A stretch of DNA of 64,000 bases from Progne subis subis (Eukaryota; Chordata; Aves; Passeriformes; Hirundinidae): positions 1,542,001 to 1,606,000 of the forward strand of contig JAKJHU010000046.1 of NCBI GenBank assembly GCA_022316685.1. The letters run 5' to 3'. Both the position numbers and the translations under genes were made by a program. This document shows positions 27,656-41,500 of the stretch, in pieces; the stretch's first letter is position 1; the number at the start of each line of letters is the position of its first letter. The notes beneath the pieces were generated by a model. The model was not told where the DNA came from, did not search any database, and saw only the letters and a list, made by a program, of their open reading frames with translations.

Positions 27656-28985
27656 ATAGTTTAGGTAACCTATCACTATTATATTGTTCAGGTGCCTTTG
27701 TTTGCTTTGAATCAATCTTTGTTTCATTCTGTGATCAACTCCCTCCGTGTGGCTTAGCATCTGCAGATTTTCATTGAAGTCCTCTAGTACCTAAGACCTA
27801 AAGAAAAGTAGTTACTCAAGTTTATCTTTTGAAAACTATTTTCCCTCTCTAGAAGCAAAAGGTTGATGGATATGTAAGTCTTGCCATTATAAGTTTCCAA
27901 TGAATAGTTGTATTATTTTAACAAGGGCTTGTTTTGGGATTTTTTTCCCCATTAGGTTCATATTTTCCTTTAGCAAATAAAAAAGGGTCAAATTGCTACT
28001 TTTAGATGATGAACTGTTAAAAAAAACTTTGGCTTAGCTGTGGATTACTGGAACACTACCAAAAACTCATTTGTACTTCCTTCTCTCCTAACAAGTTATA
28101 ACACAAGCTGTGGGACACAACTTCCATTACCAAGAACAAAAAATACTTGTATCACATTGCTTCTGTTACATTCAAGATTCATTCCATTTTAAATCATCTT
28201 CTTCACCCGCTCCATTCAGCCTCATGAAACAAAACTTACAGACGTACTCCCAAGAGGTCATAAAGAGACCTCCACCTCTCAACTCTGGCTAGCATGACCA
28301 AATTTTTCTCTGTAGCTGCATGATGAGAATGTTTAATGGCATGCAATATTTAAAGAAGGGGCATTGGGAAACAGATTATTTCTATGCTAGCATACAGAAC
28401 TTTTAATACTAATTTTCAAAATTTAATAGTCAATGAATGCCCTTTTAACACTAAGAGATCACAATTTTGTGGTATTTAAATGCATTAGCCAGATAATTAA
28501 TGTGTAATTACAGATACAACATTTGGCTGTTGAGAACTTTGGCCTTCTCAAGGTGCATGTGATTGATGTTGTACGCATCATCCTCTTCCATACAAGTGCT
28601 ACTACAACCCAGAGACAGCGGTGGGAGCAAACTGCTCATCTGCTTGCACCAAGGTATGCTTCTGCCTCCAGGCTCATTACCACGCTCAGGTGTTAGGAGG
28701 TAAGCAAGCAAGACATTCTCTACTCAATAAAAAACAAACAGAGGACCAAAAGAAAACGTTTATATGAACAACCAACTCTCCTGGTAAACTTTCTGAAGTA
28801 CTCATCACTGACAATCTTTGTATATATAGAGATCATGTATATAAAATGAAAATGAAGTTTGACTAACTTTATCCGAATATATCAAAATTACAGTTCTGTG
28901 CCATTTCATCCCATGAGCAAACTTGGGGCTTATCTCTTAAATTCTCAAATCTAAATGCAATGAAAACTAATGTATATTTGGAATA

Positions 28986-29019
28986 GAGAAAAAAGAAAAA
29001 AAAAAAAAAAAGAGAAAAA
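28986..29019. repeat. Purine (A-rich) tract
   Basis: Almost pure A with a few G; polypyrimidine on the ADK sense strand, deep in the short intron. Confidence 0.85.
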
Positions 29020-29251
29020 TTTATGAAGAAATATACCAAGCCTCTGTAGCATTACAAGTAACAGGGCAACAAGTTTCATTCTTCATGAGTATTATCATTT
29101 CATTGACAAGAAATCCACTGGAGAAACGAGTGAATCCAAGAAAGACAAAGACACATGTGCATGTGGTAATTTTCTGTAAATCAAACTTTAAAAGCAAATT
29201 AAATCTTTCGGTTTTGGCAAACTCTAAATATCCATCAAGGACATAGCTTGG

Positions 29252-29267
29252 AAAAAAAAAAAAAAAA
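29252..29267. repeat. Poly-A run (16 nt)
   Basis: A16 on the plus strand. It creates the run of phenylalanines in the minus-strand open frame 29021-29422, an argument that this frame is not a gene. Confidence 0.9.
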
Positions 29268-30654
29268 TCTCGTCTGTCTACGTATGTTGCTAAGCAAAAA
29301 GCAATTATGTTCCAGAAAACTGAGCAAAGACTTTCTATATGTTTCCTTTCACTTACCACATGCCCCTGAAACTGTAAACCCAGCTCTGTGTGGCTACATC
29401 CAACTGTAGAGATGCTCTGCACATATGGGTAATAAAAGATTGCTACACTGACAACAAAGCACTGAACTTTTCCATATTAAAACTGTAAGTCTGACAGCAC
29501 TAAGTTCAACATGTGGGGCACAGACTAGGTAGATATTTTTTCAATGAAACTGAAAATTGGAGACAGCCAGAGCACTTCAATTGAAACAGCTTAATGGAGA
29601 CATTGTGCATGTGGTTATTTCTAAGCAGAAGGCACAAATCAAAGTCACAGACTATGACAGAGCGTAGGTATTACTTTTAGAGTTTAATCATGTGTTAGGA
29701 TTTTCTTGAGAAGCTCTGAGAAAACAGAGTGTGTTAGTATTGCAAAACTAGAGAATTCAGGGCGGTAATCACGCATCAGCTCAGAACCCTTTCCTGCAAA
29801 AAGCTACACAGATTTAGCAGAAGCAAGAAGCATTCGTAACAGGGAATCTGGAACATAAATATACACAACCACTTCCTAGGAAAACCAGGAGTGCTACTAG
29901 TCAGCTGCTCCAAAAGAGACAAGAGCTGAAGAAGGAAGTTAGCACATATCTGAGCTGCATTAACAGATTAATCAATAAATAGTGCTATCAACTAGGACAA
30001 AGTTGAAGTGATTCTTACCATTAGAGAAAATGCTAAAAACTAAAAAACAATTAGAGGGTAATTAAAGATTGAGAATAAACTTGCTCTCACAGGATGGAGA
30101 CTATTGCACACTAAAGCCTTTAGCAGCAACCATCAGCTATTTTTTCTTCTCCCAAGGAGCATGAACTCCCTGACGTTCTCAAGCATAGACTGAGATGAAG
30201 CAACTGTCTCATACTTGAGCAAATATTTGATGTGAAGAAAAAAGAATGGTTTATGTTAGCAAACCAAAAATATTGCTTATTAAGTCAAAGAAGTATTTGC
30301 AGACACTCTTATGAACAAATTTACCTAAACTTTTAAATTCCATTGAGATGCAAATGTTTTTCTTGAATTCATACTGTGTGCCTATTGACAGCCTTGACTT
30401 CAGTTTCCCCTCCTGTTATCTAGAAAATGGTGGTTGCTACAGGACAGACACGCACACCCTATGTGACTGAAGAGAGAGAGAAAGAATCACAGAGCAAATA
30501 CATCTTTATTGCTTTTCTTCTCTTTGAAAAACTGAATATGGATCGTGGAGACGAAGGGGGAAGTCTGTAGACATAATTAGTGTCAAAACTCCAGATGAAG
30601 ATGAATGAACTTCCTTCCTCCACGGAGTATGTATATTCATTTGTGAGAGTAAGA

Positions 30655-31450
30655 CATTATGTACAACATTAAATTGGGAGGGACAGGTTGATAAGCTGGA
30701 GGATGGGGCTGTCTATCATTCAGTGGATCTTCAATAGCCTGAAGAATAGGGCTGGCAGAAAACTTGAAGGTTTGAAGCAAAGCCATGTAATTATACACGA
30801 CAATATAGGCTGAATGTTGAGAGGATACCACACAGTTTTCCAGAGAAGGACCTGGAGATGCTGGTGAACCAGGCTTGGAACAGCAATGCACTACACAGAG
30901 AAGGTTAATCACATTCAGGTGCATACGAGCAAACATGCAGTCAGGAGAACAGAGGAAGTTACAGGCTCTGTCTCCAGACTATATCTGGAGTTCTGCGTCC
31001 AGCTTTGAGTTTTCCATCACAACATACTGACAGAGCAGTGAGTCCAGCAGTGGCCCATCAAGATTATTAGAAGGCTTAAACACCTAACAAATGTAGAAAG
31101 GCTTTGGGTGAACCTAAAGAACAGGTACCTAAGGGGAGAGCTTCCTGCTCTCTTCAGATATCTAATGAAAGTTTACAAGGATGAAGCCTTGAAGACAAGA
31201 AAGAACAGACACAAGCTTGAAGAAGAAATACTACAACTGGGTACCACCAAAATAATTTCTCTCATGAAGAGCGACCAAAAGTTTGAAGAGTTTGCCCAGA
31301 GAGCTTGTGCAATCTCTATCCTTTTGTGATATTACAAACCCAGGTGCACATGGCCATGAAAAACCAGATCTACCTTTGAAGTTGGTCCTGCCTTCTGCTG
31401 GGGTTTGTCTCAGATATCTGCCCTAATTAAAATTGTTTTGGAGTTCTACA
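30655..31450 (+). repeat. CR1 LINE fragment, old, about 800 bp
   Basis: The stretch follows the CR1 3' region in order. A piece reading 'aaattgggagggacaggt' then 'ctggaggatggggctg' opens it (30667 on). 'aaggacctggagatgctggt' follows at about 30846, then 'ttctgcgtccagctttgag' near 30990 and 'gcccagagagcttgtgcaat' near 31293. It ends with a degenerate tail resembling the last CR1 segment near 31360-31450. This is the distal reverse-transcriptase frame plus 3' UTR. It is heavily diverged with stops and indels, so non-functional. It lies antisense to ADK inside the short intron. Boundaries are good to about 30 bp at the start and less exact at the end. Confidence 0.85.
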
Positions 31451-32518
31451 TGTTATAAGGAAAACACTTCTTCCTCTGACTCTCCTTTCAATTCATGTTG
31501 CTGTCTACCACCTTTTCTAATTCCACCCAAAACATTCATCAACTTCTTTGGAAGTATGGCATGGACTTAATTATTGGACTGCTATCTCATCTTAATAAAT
31601 TCTACTAATTCCTGATACTGCTTTGAAGGGAAAAGAGTAGGTCCCTCAGGACCAATGGCATTGAAAGCCACAGAGGGAAACAAAAAAGGATAATTCTGAG
31701 CCAAAAACAGGGTATCAGGGAAACTGATACCATTTTCATTATTGATTCAGTATGTAGTATCAGAAAAATTAAATGTCAGAAATCAGAGAGGCCTGATGTG
31801 TGCTAGTAATTTCTCAGAATTAAGGCTAACCTGATTGGTTGGCTTTGAAACTTCTAAAAATTATCAAAAGGTGATCAGCAAAGAAGTAGAACACAAGTTT
31901 AAGAGTTCTGGGTAGAGGGTGAAAGAAGAAAGCAAAGGGCCATGGTCAAGCAAAATGAATAGAAAAAAGTAGCAAATGAAAACATGAAAGACAAATTCAG
32001 AAAAAAATCTTAAAATGTAGATATACAGAATTACAGGTACTAGAAGAATTTTTCAATAAGTGCAATAGCAAAAAAAAAAAGGGCTTTTTTTCTTGTATAA
32101 AATGAAATTAACCCTTTCAATATGGCTATTTGCTGACAGCTATTCTTGCTAAACTCCGAATCACCCGACGTACATTCCTTCCTTGCCCAACAAGTATAAG
32201 CCTTATGTACCAATCAGCTTGCACATAGGCTGCATAAACATACTTGTTAATCAACATATTTTCTCTCTCCAGAGCAAGTGGAAGCTATTGAGTTCAGAAA
32301 GAAGTAGTATATTATTATCTCACACTTTCTGGCCATAATACAACTGCTGTTCTCTAAAAGCATATTAATACTGCCCAGCCACAAACGATGGCCTAGGCAG
32401 TCCTGTGTTGTCTGAAACCAGTGCTAACACTTTAATCATTCAAATCACAATTTTTCAAGGCTGGACACTCCAAGCAAATTAGGCTACACTAACTATGCTA
32501 ACTGCATTTGTATTTTCA

Positions 32519-32785
<267 letters not shown>

Positions 32786-35700
32786 TTATTTTCGCCATTT
32801 TTTCTCTCCACTCACCATAGTTAACTCTGTGCCTATATTTTGACTTACAGAACACCTACACTTCTATGCATGAAGTAAAAAACATCTTGTTCAACAAAGG
32901 AGGGAAGGGCAGCAAAGAAAAAATTTACCCTTAATGATCCCACTGAGCCTCATGTAAAACCTAAATACATCTAGCTCATTATAAATAAAGTACATTAGTG
33001 TTTTTACAAGGTAGACAAAAAGAAGTTCCCTTGCTCAAAGGAGTTGCCTCTAGACTTCTATTTAATCAAGCAACATATGGTATCTTCAAAGAAAAATGGT
33101 AGAAAATACAAAATAAAAAAGGAAAAAAAAAATGGCCCACAAACCCCCACAAACAAACATAATAAATTAAAAGAGATAGCACATAAGAACAACAAGACAT
33201 TTGAGAAACGCAAGCAACATTATGCAACATTCATAATATATATAAAAACTAAGTGGTACTTGTGTCTAACCACTTGTGTCTACCATTTAATCGCATGCAA
33301 AAAGGAAATGCTCTCTCTTTACGTTGTTAAACCACACATGAAAGTATCTTATCTCCAACTACACTAAGAGCAGTTCTGTCACTTGAATTGTAAAGAAGGA
33401 GAGTAGATGCACAATGTTGCTAAGGTGCCAGGTTATTCCATAAAGCTCCCCTTTTATGAATATAAAATGTATCATTCAGCTGTAAATGTAACTCCATTTT
33501 GTGCTAAGTTAAAAAATAGCATTTATCAGCAATGTGAAATCAAGTGCGAATCAAAAAAATAAATGTGAAGAAACAATCACAGGCCCTACTCTGCTGGTGG
33601 TGAGTCAGCCAACTGAAGTCATTATAATTCACTCTAATTACAGTCAGAAAGCTTATCCACTCAATCTGTAGTATGAATTAAAGGCTACAACAATTTTCTG
33701 CTATACTAAAACCCTACTTATAATTGTTTCCTAATCAAGATTTAAATAAATGATAATGTCTCCATTACAAAGCAGCATTAGTGGTAGCTGTGGGTTGTAG
33801 AAAGGTCAAGTAACTAAGTTGCACATACATACTTAGTCACATCTTTATTACTACTAGCTCCAGAGGGAAAAGCAAGAGAGAAAAAACCCCCAAACCTTTA
33901 GTCATTATTAATGAGGCAAAAGTGGACAAAAGTTGAAGGTCTCTCTCTAGCATCAATTTTGAATCAAGTTTAAGGAGAAAAAAGGTTTTGTCATCAGATG
34001 GTGGCAGTGTTAAATCTCATTTATGAAGTGCATATGCTCTGCTTATCCATTCCATACTACTCTACTATAAATTAAGAAAACCCCTAATAAGAGAATGAAT
34101 ACATTTCATACAAGGGTATCTATTATATCCTTGAATCTGACACACCTTTGCACATACATAATACACATTTGCACAGTGTTCATCTATGATGTCTCAGGAA
34201 CAATAATCCTTTATATTTGGAGGTATGATTAAGTGGAACAGATTATTTTAAAAGATGAAAACTGCTGTGACCAACTGTAAGGAACTATGGAACAAATTTC
34301 CACATGGGTAAGAACCTAAAGTCTTATGCTCCATGCAAGCACACTTTACTGTCACAAATAACAAGAATTAATGAGATCACTATGAAAAACATTTATCAAA
34401 GAATCAAACTCAAAAAAAATCTTCAAAAAATGTATGACTCCAAACTGCACCTTAGGCTTACAACATTTTACCAAATTATGTTACTTTACAAATAAGTCGG
34501 ACAACATTTACAGCAGTAGTAACTAATATTTCACACAGATCTTTGAAAAAAGAATTCCCATTCAAGTATCACAAGTTTTGGCTATTGGCACCAGCTCAGT
34601 TTGAATTCAGATGGGATACATGCCATATATAAGCTGTCACAATCCAGATTTAAAATTTAAGTCAAGTTATACTTGAGAATCAAAAGTCATGATGCAGACT
34701 TTCCTGGGATGAATCTCTGCATGTGGTGTTTTACTCAGCAGTTTTACTCATATTCATGATTATTGAAAATACCAGTATCATAGAGTGAGAGGATATTCCC
34801 ACTGTATAGGTATTATTTGCATTTGAGTATGAGTTAAGCAACACTGAGCAGTTCAGCAGTGTTTCTGCAAAGATCCTCTCATCACAGATCTCCAGTAACC
34901 AACATCCCTTCGAACGATCTCTTATTCCCACAATACTGGTGGTGAGGTGTTGTCAGCTGCAGAACTCCAAGCTGATTCTCCTCTCCTCAGCTAAAAGGCC
35001 ACGTATCAGTAAGGGTAAAAGCAAACATCACATTACAAACTTGATGAAACTGAACAATAGAAGAATCTCTGTGGTACACCACTGAAGCTGTACCTCATGG
35101 AATGAGCTGCAGCAAGCATCTTGTGCGTGTGTGTGAATAAACAAGAGAGGCTCTTCAAGGCAGACACTTGAGGATTTCTTTTTAAATTTGACCCAGAACT
35201 GGATTTTAGATCCCTGGGCTACTTCACACACCATTGTTATTAGTAACTCTTTGGCTAAAACACTCTAAATGGGAATGGGACTCAGTCATCACAAGATGTT
35301 TATCATTGTGATGCAGCCATGCAGCGTTCCAGGCAATATCATATGCAGGCCAATAACAAACTGCATTAATGCCAGGTATATGGTTATAGAAACTGAAAAT
35401 TAGTTTTATAGATTTATGTGAAATACAAGATTTAATTGAATGAAAAAGGCTCTAGACAGAAACAGAAAATGACCCAGCTCAGCAGGAATAAGCATAATGA
35501 GTTAATTATCCAGGGTTTGGCTAGGCACAGAGGCAGCTACTAACAAACTGTATTGACAGCCTGGTCAGGAGAGGTTGGCACCTGGCCACACCATGAATCC
35601 TCACCAGCACCCAAGGGAATTTGAGGCTGCTAATGGACCAAAGACAGAAGTGTCAAAAGTAGGAACTTATCATGAAAGAACAAGACAGCCTCAGGAGTGG

Positions 35701-38006
35701 AATGAATACCACAAAGGAAACTCAAGGAGTGGTTTATGAAATCTAATGTGTTTCACCGCTCTAAAGTTTTCTTCTGTCAATACAGCTTGGACATCAGGTA
35801 CACACAAGGACAGGCCCTGACCTTTTCAGTTAGCAGAAACATCTGTGACAGAGAAAGGAGCTCAGGAAATAGAACACCTTTCAGACATTCTCTTGAGTTA
35901 AACAGATTGCATTTTCCCTCACATTTTTGTTGTGTGCACTTTGATAAACACAAGGAAAAGTTTAATTTTTTATATTTATGCCTTGCTTTCAGCATAAATG
36001 TGTTAAAATTTAGCTGATTTCAAAATAAGCATAACCTAATATTAGATTATCACATCCCTACAGACACATTCTTTCTTATGATCAAATATCGAGGCCAGCA
36101 CTTACAAAAGAAGCCAACACCCTGGCTGCTCAAGACACGCTAGAGGGTGACAAAATACTTCTTTCCTTACTTTCATGAGGCTAACCTGGGCTCACAGTAG
36201 CAGGACTACCTGTTCATGTGGTTTTTGATGATCAGAGTTGAAGAGGATGAACTCTCTGGAGAGCTTTAGCTATCAGAGAAGCGTGAGAACCCTTGTGTTC
36301 CAGGGTGGGTGGTAATTGCAGAGAACAGCACCATTTTTTCTTGCAAGATGTTGAGATGCCAAGAAAACTTGGTAACAAGAAAAGCTTCTGAAGAGTTGTG
36401 ATTTGTGAGACTGCTTGGAGTGAACTATGTCCCACTCTTTCACATCCTCAGACTTGAAGACGAGGTACACCTATTTCCCACTTTTGTCTGATTGGAAAAC
36501 GGCTTTTGGAAACAACTTTCTCCTTTCTTCTGAGCTACAGAAGCACTCCTAGAAGCACTTCTAACACTAGAAGTGACTTGACTTTGATTGGATACTCACT
36601 GCTGTCTTTTGAGAACCAGTAGCCCCCGCACCCACCCCAATAAAAGAAAAAGCCCTTTCATTTTATGTGAAAGAAAATCAGTGACCTTATAAAATTAGAG
36701 AACAGGAAAGTTTTAACTTGGAATTTCCCAGGGTTGCGCTATTTATCCTGCTTCTGCCACAGGAGCAGAGTCCAGTATTCCCTACCACAACACTTGATCT
36801 ACATTCGAAGCTTTTCCTTGCTGTTCCTGCAAAGTTCACTGTAGAGGAGGACCCTACTAATTTATCTCACTGTCTTCAGTTGCAAAGACACCTCCCCTGC
36901 AAAAGCCAAGTTTTCTTCTGCTGGGTCTCAGTACACATAACCATAAGACTTAGGAAAGAAACATCCTGCGAATGAATCTTACAGCAGCTTTATCTTCTGT
37001 CCGTAACAAAGATCCATCAGAAATTACTTCATTTTACTCCAACTCTCAGCTTTGCTGTAAGTGCCATCATTAACTGGACAACACTCATAACTGGACCAAG
37101 GAGGCTGATGAAGACACTCACAACCACATTGTTCTCTGTCTGAGCTCCTGAATTAATTTTTTAAGTGGCAGCTAGTAGTGCATTTCCACATCTGTCAGTC
37201 ATCTCAAACTAACAACACCAAAGCATGCAAAGCTTTGCTTAGACTGACATACCTTCTGCACATAGGAGTTTTCAGCTGTAGACTTAAATCCTAAATGCCT
37301 AGGAATTGACAACACAACAGGAAGCATTATGCCCCTTCACAGTGAAGGATCTTCAAAACTCATTAACACTGAATACAGACATCTGAAGTGTATCTGAAGT
37401 ATGTTATTTGAAGCTGGACTCTTCTCTGCATGACCTGTCAAATCTGATCTTAGTTTAAATTGCAGTTCACAGAGGCGAGGACTCCAAGGACCTAAAATTA
37501 GCTAAGATTTAACATGCCTGCTGAAATCTAAACTAAACAATATGAGCAACTACTTGTGAAGTGTTCTTTTTAGTAAATCAAAATAGGAACGGAGTATTTT
37601 TATATTTTAAATTTTAGAATGAGTCCATATATTCTTCCAAAGGTTTTACTTGTCTGCTGTGCCCCTCACCAATCGTGTCCCTGTTATGTACATACATACA
37701 GTCCATTAAATCCCAGTCAATTGAAACCCTTTTGAAATATTTCTAGGAATATTTTAGATGTTAAAGGAAAGTAAATCACAACTCATCTTAGATGGCCATA
37801 TAAAATGAGAAAACACGGGATCAAAAATCAAACCATACATCTTAAAAACTCAAAAGCCTGATAATATGCAAAACAATCCTAAAAAAAGACAATGTCACTG
37901 TTCCAAGCAAGCTCACTTATTTCTTGTGTATGATATGATACACCTAGGACTCAAAAGGAATGCAATAGTCTGTTACCATTACACATACTATGTCACTGAA
38001 AATCCC

Positions 38007-38514
38007 TGCTGTGGTGGGGTAACCCCAGCCAGCAGTTAAGCTCCACCCAGCAACTCTCTCTGTCTCCCTCTCTGAGGGATAAAGGAGAGAATGAGAAGCA
38101 CAACAGTGAGAAAAAAACCACAAAGCTCAAGAAGGAATGATGCAAAGCCATTCATTCATTACCTTCCTTCAGCAGACTGATGCCCAAGCACTGTCTGAGC
38201 CCATGGCTACTTAGAAAAACACCCTCTCCCTTCCAGTTTCATTGCTGGCCATAGTCTATCGGCCTGGATTATCTCCTTGGTCAGCTGTCCTGACTGTGGT
38301 CCCTTCAGAACCTGTTTCCATCTACACAGTCTACTTGCTGGGGGCAGCAGAGCAGAAAAAAAAAACAAAACAGAGAAGGCTTTGATGCTGTGCAAGCACT
38401 GTACAGCAACAGCTAAAACATTGCTGTGTTAAATAACACTTTTGGTGACAAGCCTAAAACACAAAACCATATGGGCTGCTATGAAAAATTAAGTTCATCC
38501 CAAGCAGACCCAGT
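38007..38514 (-). mobile_element. Degenerate solo LTR of an avian endogenous retrovirus family
   Basis: About 508 bp resembling a common avian ERV LTR: one end reads 'tgctgtggtggggtaacccc' (38007) followed by 'agccagcagttaagctccac'. The middle has 'ttggtcagctgtcctgactg' (38278) and 'ctttgatgctgtgcaagcac'. The other end carries 'tgggctgctatgaaaaatta' and 'agcagacccagta'. No internal gag, pol or env sequence flanks it, so it is a solo LTR. The minus orientation is my recollection of the family (termini are TG..CA-like both ways) and is uncertain. It is diverged, with no clear target-site duplication visible. Open frames inside it are incidental. Confidence 0.75.
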
Positions 38515-41500
38515 ATACCTGACTCCAGAATCACTGTTATGAGACAACAGCAGCAAGACCCTGGAAAACAGATCAGTTACTACAGTTTGTTCCAATACCT
38601 TTGCAGGTTTTTCCCGTCCTCGTTATTTTCATTGATGTATTTTTAAACACTGCAACAGCCATTTTCACATAATGGTCATATAAGAAAAAAAATAGGAAAA
38701 GGAAAAAAATAAGCTTATCTTTATAAAAGCAGGCTTGTGCAAAGGAGTCCCATGTCCTGTACAGTAATTCTTCCACCATTAGCTTAAGCTGACAAATCTT
38801 GCATGAGGAAGTGATATTGTTAAAATGCATGAACACACCCTCAAGCAACTTCCAGTCAAATGAGATAAAAGTGATAATATTTTTTGAAGGAAAAGAGTAT
38901 TTAAAGCTTTGCACTGAGACCAAATATCTAAATCTTTTCAGTATTTGGCACAACACATGTGATACAAATCCCCACACAGGAACATCTATTAGTTCCAACA
39001 TGATGCCACAAGTGCCTTTTGCTACAGCTTTTCAAATTAAGATGCCTATTAAAATATTAATCATCCAGGAGCAATACTTCATTCACTTCTACATTTAAAA
39101 ACAAATTTAACAACTGGCTCTTAAAAAAATTCTATAATGACAATAACTATTTTCAGTGCCACTATTCTTCTGTATTCCATTTCCTATTTATCATTGCTCT
39201 TCATCTGCTTGTTCACTGTTTTATTTTTAGTCTCATTTTTAAGCTTCTTGCTGTACAAGGACATACAAGCATATTTTCTATAATTAAACATGTAGCAGCC
39301 ATATTCCAAAGTTTCAATGTGACCAAAAGCAAGTGCTCTTTTTTACTGCAGCCTTTAAGTAACACTTAATTCCTATATACCTCACTCTATCACACTCATG
39401 CTGTATTTATAATGTTACAGTTCTGCCTCCAACACCTAAAGTGCTGCAGCTTCTCTTCTGAAGGTCAATTTATGTTATCTGAGGCCAAAGGCAGAATGTC
39501 TCCTGCAAGGCCTTACAAGGCACACAACTGGGACACAGCTGGCCTTGCGTCCTTCTCCCATTTGAAGGGCAGCACCTGAGACATCAACCACTTCCCCGTT
39601 GTCTGATCTGATGTGCCACTCCCTGTCCTCAAACTTTGTGCATTCCCTTCTCAAAACCAGGTAAAAGATGACAGACCTGCAGAACAGGGCTGATCACACC
39701 GGTCCTTCATCACTGTCACAGATCACAGTTACTTGAAGGGCATCACAACAGAAAGAATTCCAGATTTACTTGGGACTCTTCTGCAGTTGTTTCAGTGTAT
39801 ACAACTATTTATCAACAAATCCACCAATATTGCAAAGCTGTGCATGCATCTTCAGCAGTAAAAGAAATCAAAAGATACTAACATTATTCTTGAAGACTGG
39901 GTGTGAAATAAAGAAAAGTGGCAATTAAAGTACAACGAAGTCTTGCTCCTCTCTGGTCAGAAGCAGTGGTATTCAGATGTGAATAGAAGGATATAAAAAA
40001 CATGAAAATGGAACATCATACTCAGGTATAGTAAGACAGCTCACCGGGCAACTGTAAGTTACTGTTAACAACACCTCAGCCTACTCTACTTGTAAAGAAC
40101 TAGCACTTCAAATAGATACTATAAACTGATAAGCAATTTAAAAATACCTTAAAATTCTCCAGTCTAAAACATTATATATGTATTTATATACCATTCTCTA
40201 AGTGAAGCTGATGCTGTTGCAAAGTGACATTTTCAGGATATTTCATGTATGATTTTACATATCTATAACAGTAAAACAAAACTTCCTTTTCAAAATCCAT
40301 GCATATGTCAGCCACACTCCCCTGCTAAATGATATGCAGTCTCAATGAATACACCCACACTCAGAAAAGGACAGCAAAAAATCCACAAATGGAAAGACTT
40401 CTTTCATTGTCTGGCAGCACAGAATTCACATAGCACAAACTGTAAACAGCTGCCTATCAGCTTCTATCAGCAACAGTATCAAAAACAGATGGCAAAGGTC
40501 AAGTCAAAGTTTATTGACAATGATGAACTTGGACAACCTCTATTAAATTACTTCTTCCTTTAAGGTGTATGTGATCAAAGCAGCAGAGAGATTTTCACTC
40601 AGTCACATAACAAGCTATTTGTTGAGATTGAAACATCTGGTCAATATCTTCTAACACTGCAATTTCATGCACAGTTAGCAATAGGGTACATTTCTTTTCT
40701 TCTTCTTACAGGGTCCATAAGGGTGGCACATATGGCTGATCATTTCATTCAAAAAGGTTTCAATTCCAGGCATTACATACAATTGTCTCTATGCTTTATA
40801 GTATTTTAAGTCTACCTACCATCGTTTTCCATCATCGCTGCTGTCTGCTCTACTCTTTGCTGTAAAAGCCCACAAATATGACAGAGCACTTAAAGCTTAA
40901 CAGCTTTTGACTACTGGCGTTAGAAAGCAGTTAAGGCAAGGGAGTTTTTACAGTGGCAGGTCTTCATCTATCTGTTGTCAAGAATACCCAGAGCATTTAA
41001 CTATTTACTGAAGCTCTCGTAACACAGATTATAATTTTTATTGTAATAGCAAACCTTTCATCTTTAAGGCATTCCAGAGCAATTTGAAAACATTGTTTTT
41101 ACTAATTTAAAAACTATTATACATTTTCCAAACATAACATATATTGTATTTCAAGCAAATGAATGCTAATTATAAAAATCTGATGAAACATAAATCCTGT
41201 TTCTCAACCTGAAACAGGAAAAAGACACAAAATGCTATCTACCCCAAAAGCTAAAAAATGCTTGCTTTTAAAATTATGCATCTAAGTTGCCACAGCAACA
41301 AGTCCTGGGTAATGTAAAATGTACTTCATCCTTCCATTTCTAAATCCCAATCTTTTCGGTCAAAAAATGAAGGAGGGCTAGTTGCAATCCTGCCTACACA
41401 AAGTACATTTTAAAGAATTTTCAGCTACTACTAAACAACCTTCATTTTAATTCCGTTAATGTTTAATTTCCACACCTTGTTCCAACAGTGACTGACTCCA

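Noticed and set aside
29021..29422. 133-codon minus-strand open frame inside the short ADK intron
   Set aside because: It is held open by A/T homopolymers (a run of phenylalanines from the A16 at 29252-29267), is rich in Cys/Phe/Ile, and has no recognisable domain or splice context.
30637..30936. 99-codon minus-strand frame
   Set aside because: It is the antisense of the CR1 relic 30655-31450.
38573..39001. 142-codon minus-strand open frame next to the LTR
   Set aside because: Low-complexity Phe/Leu stretches, no domain, no splice signals recognised; not an ERV protein segment I recognise.
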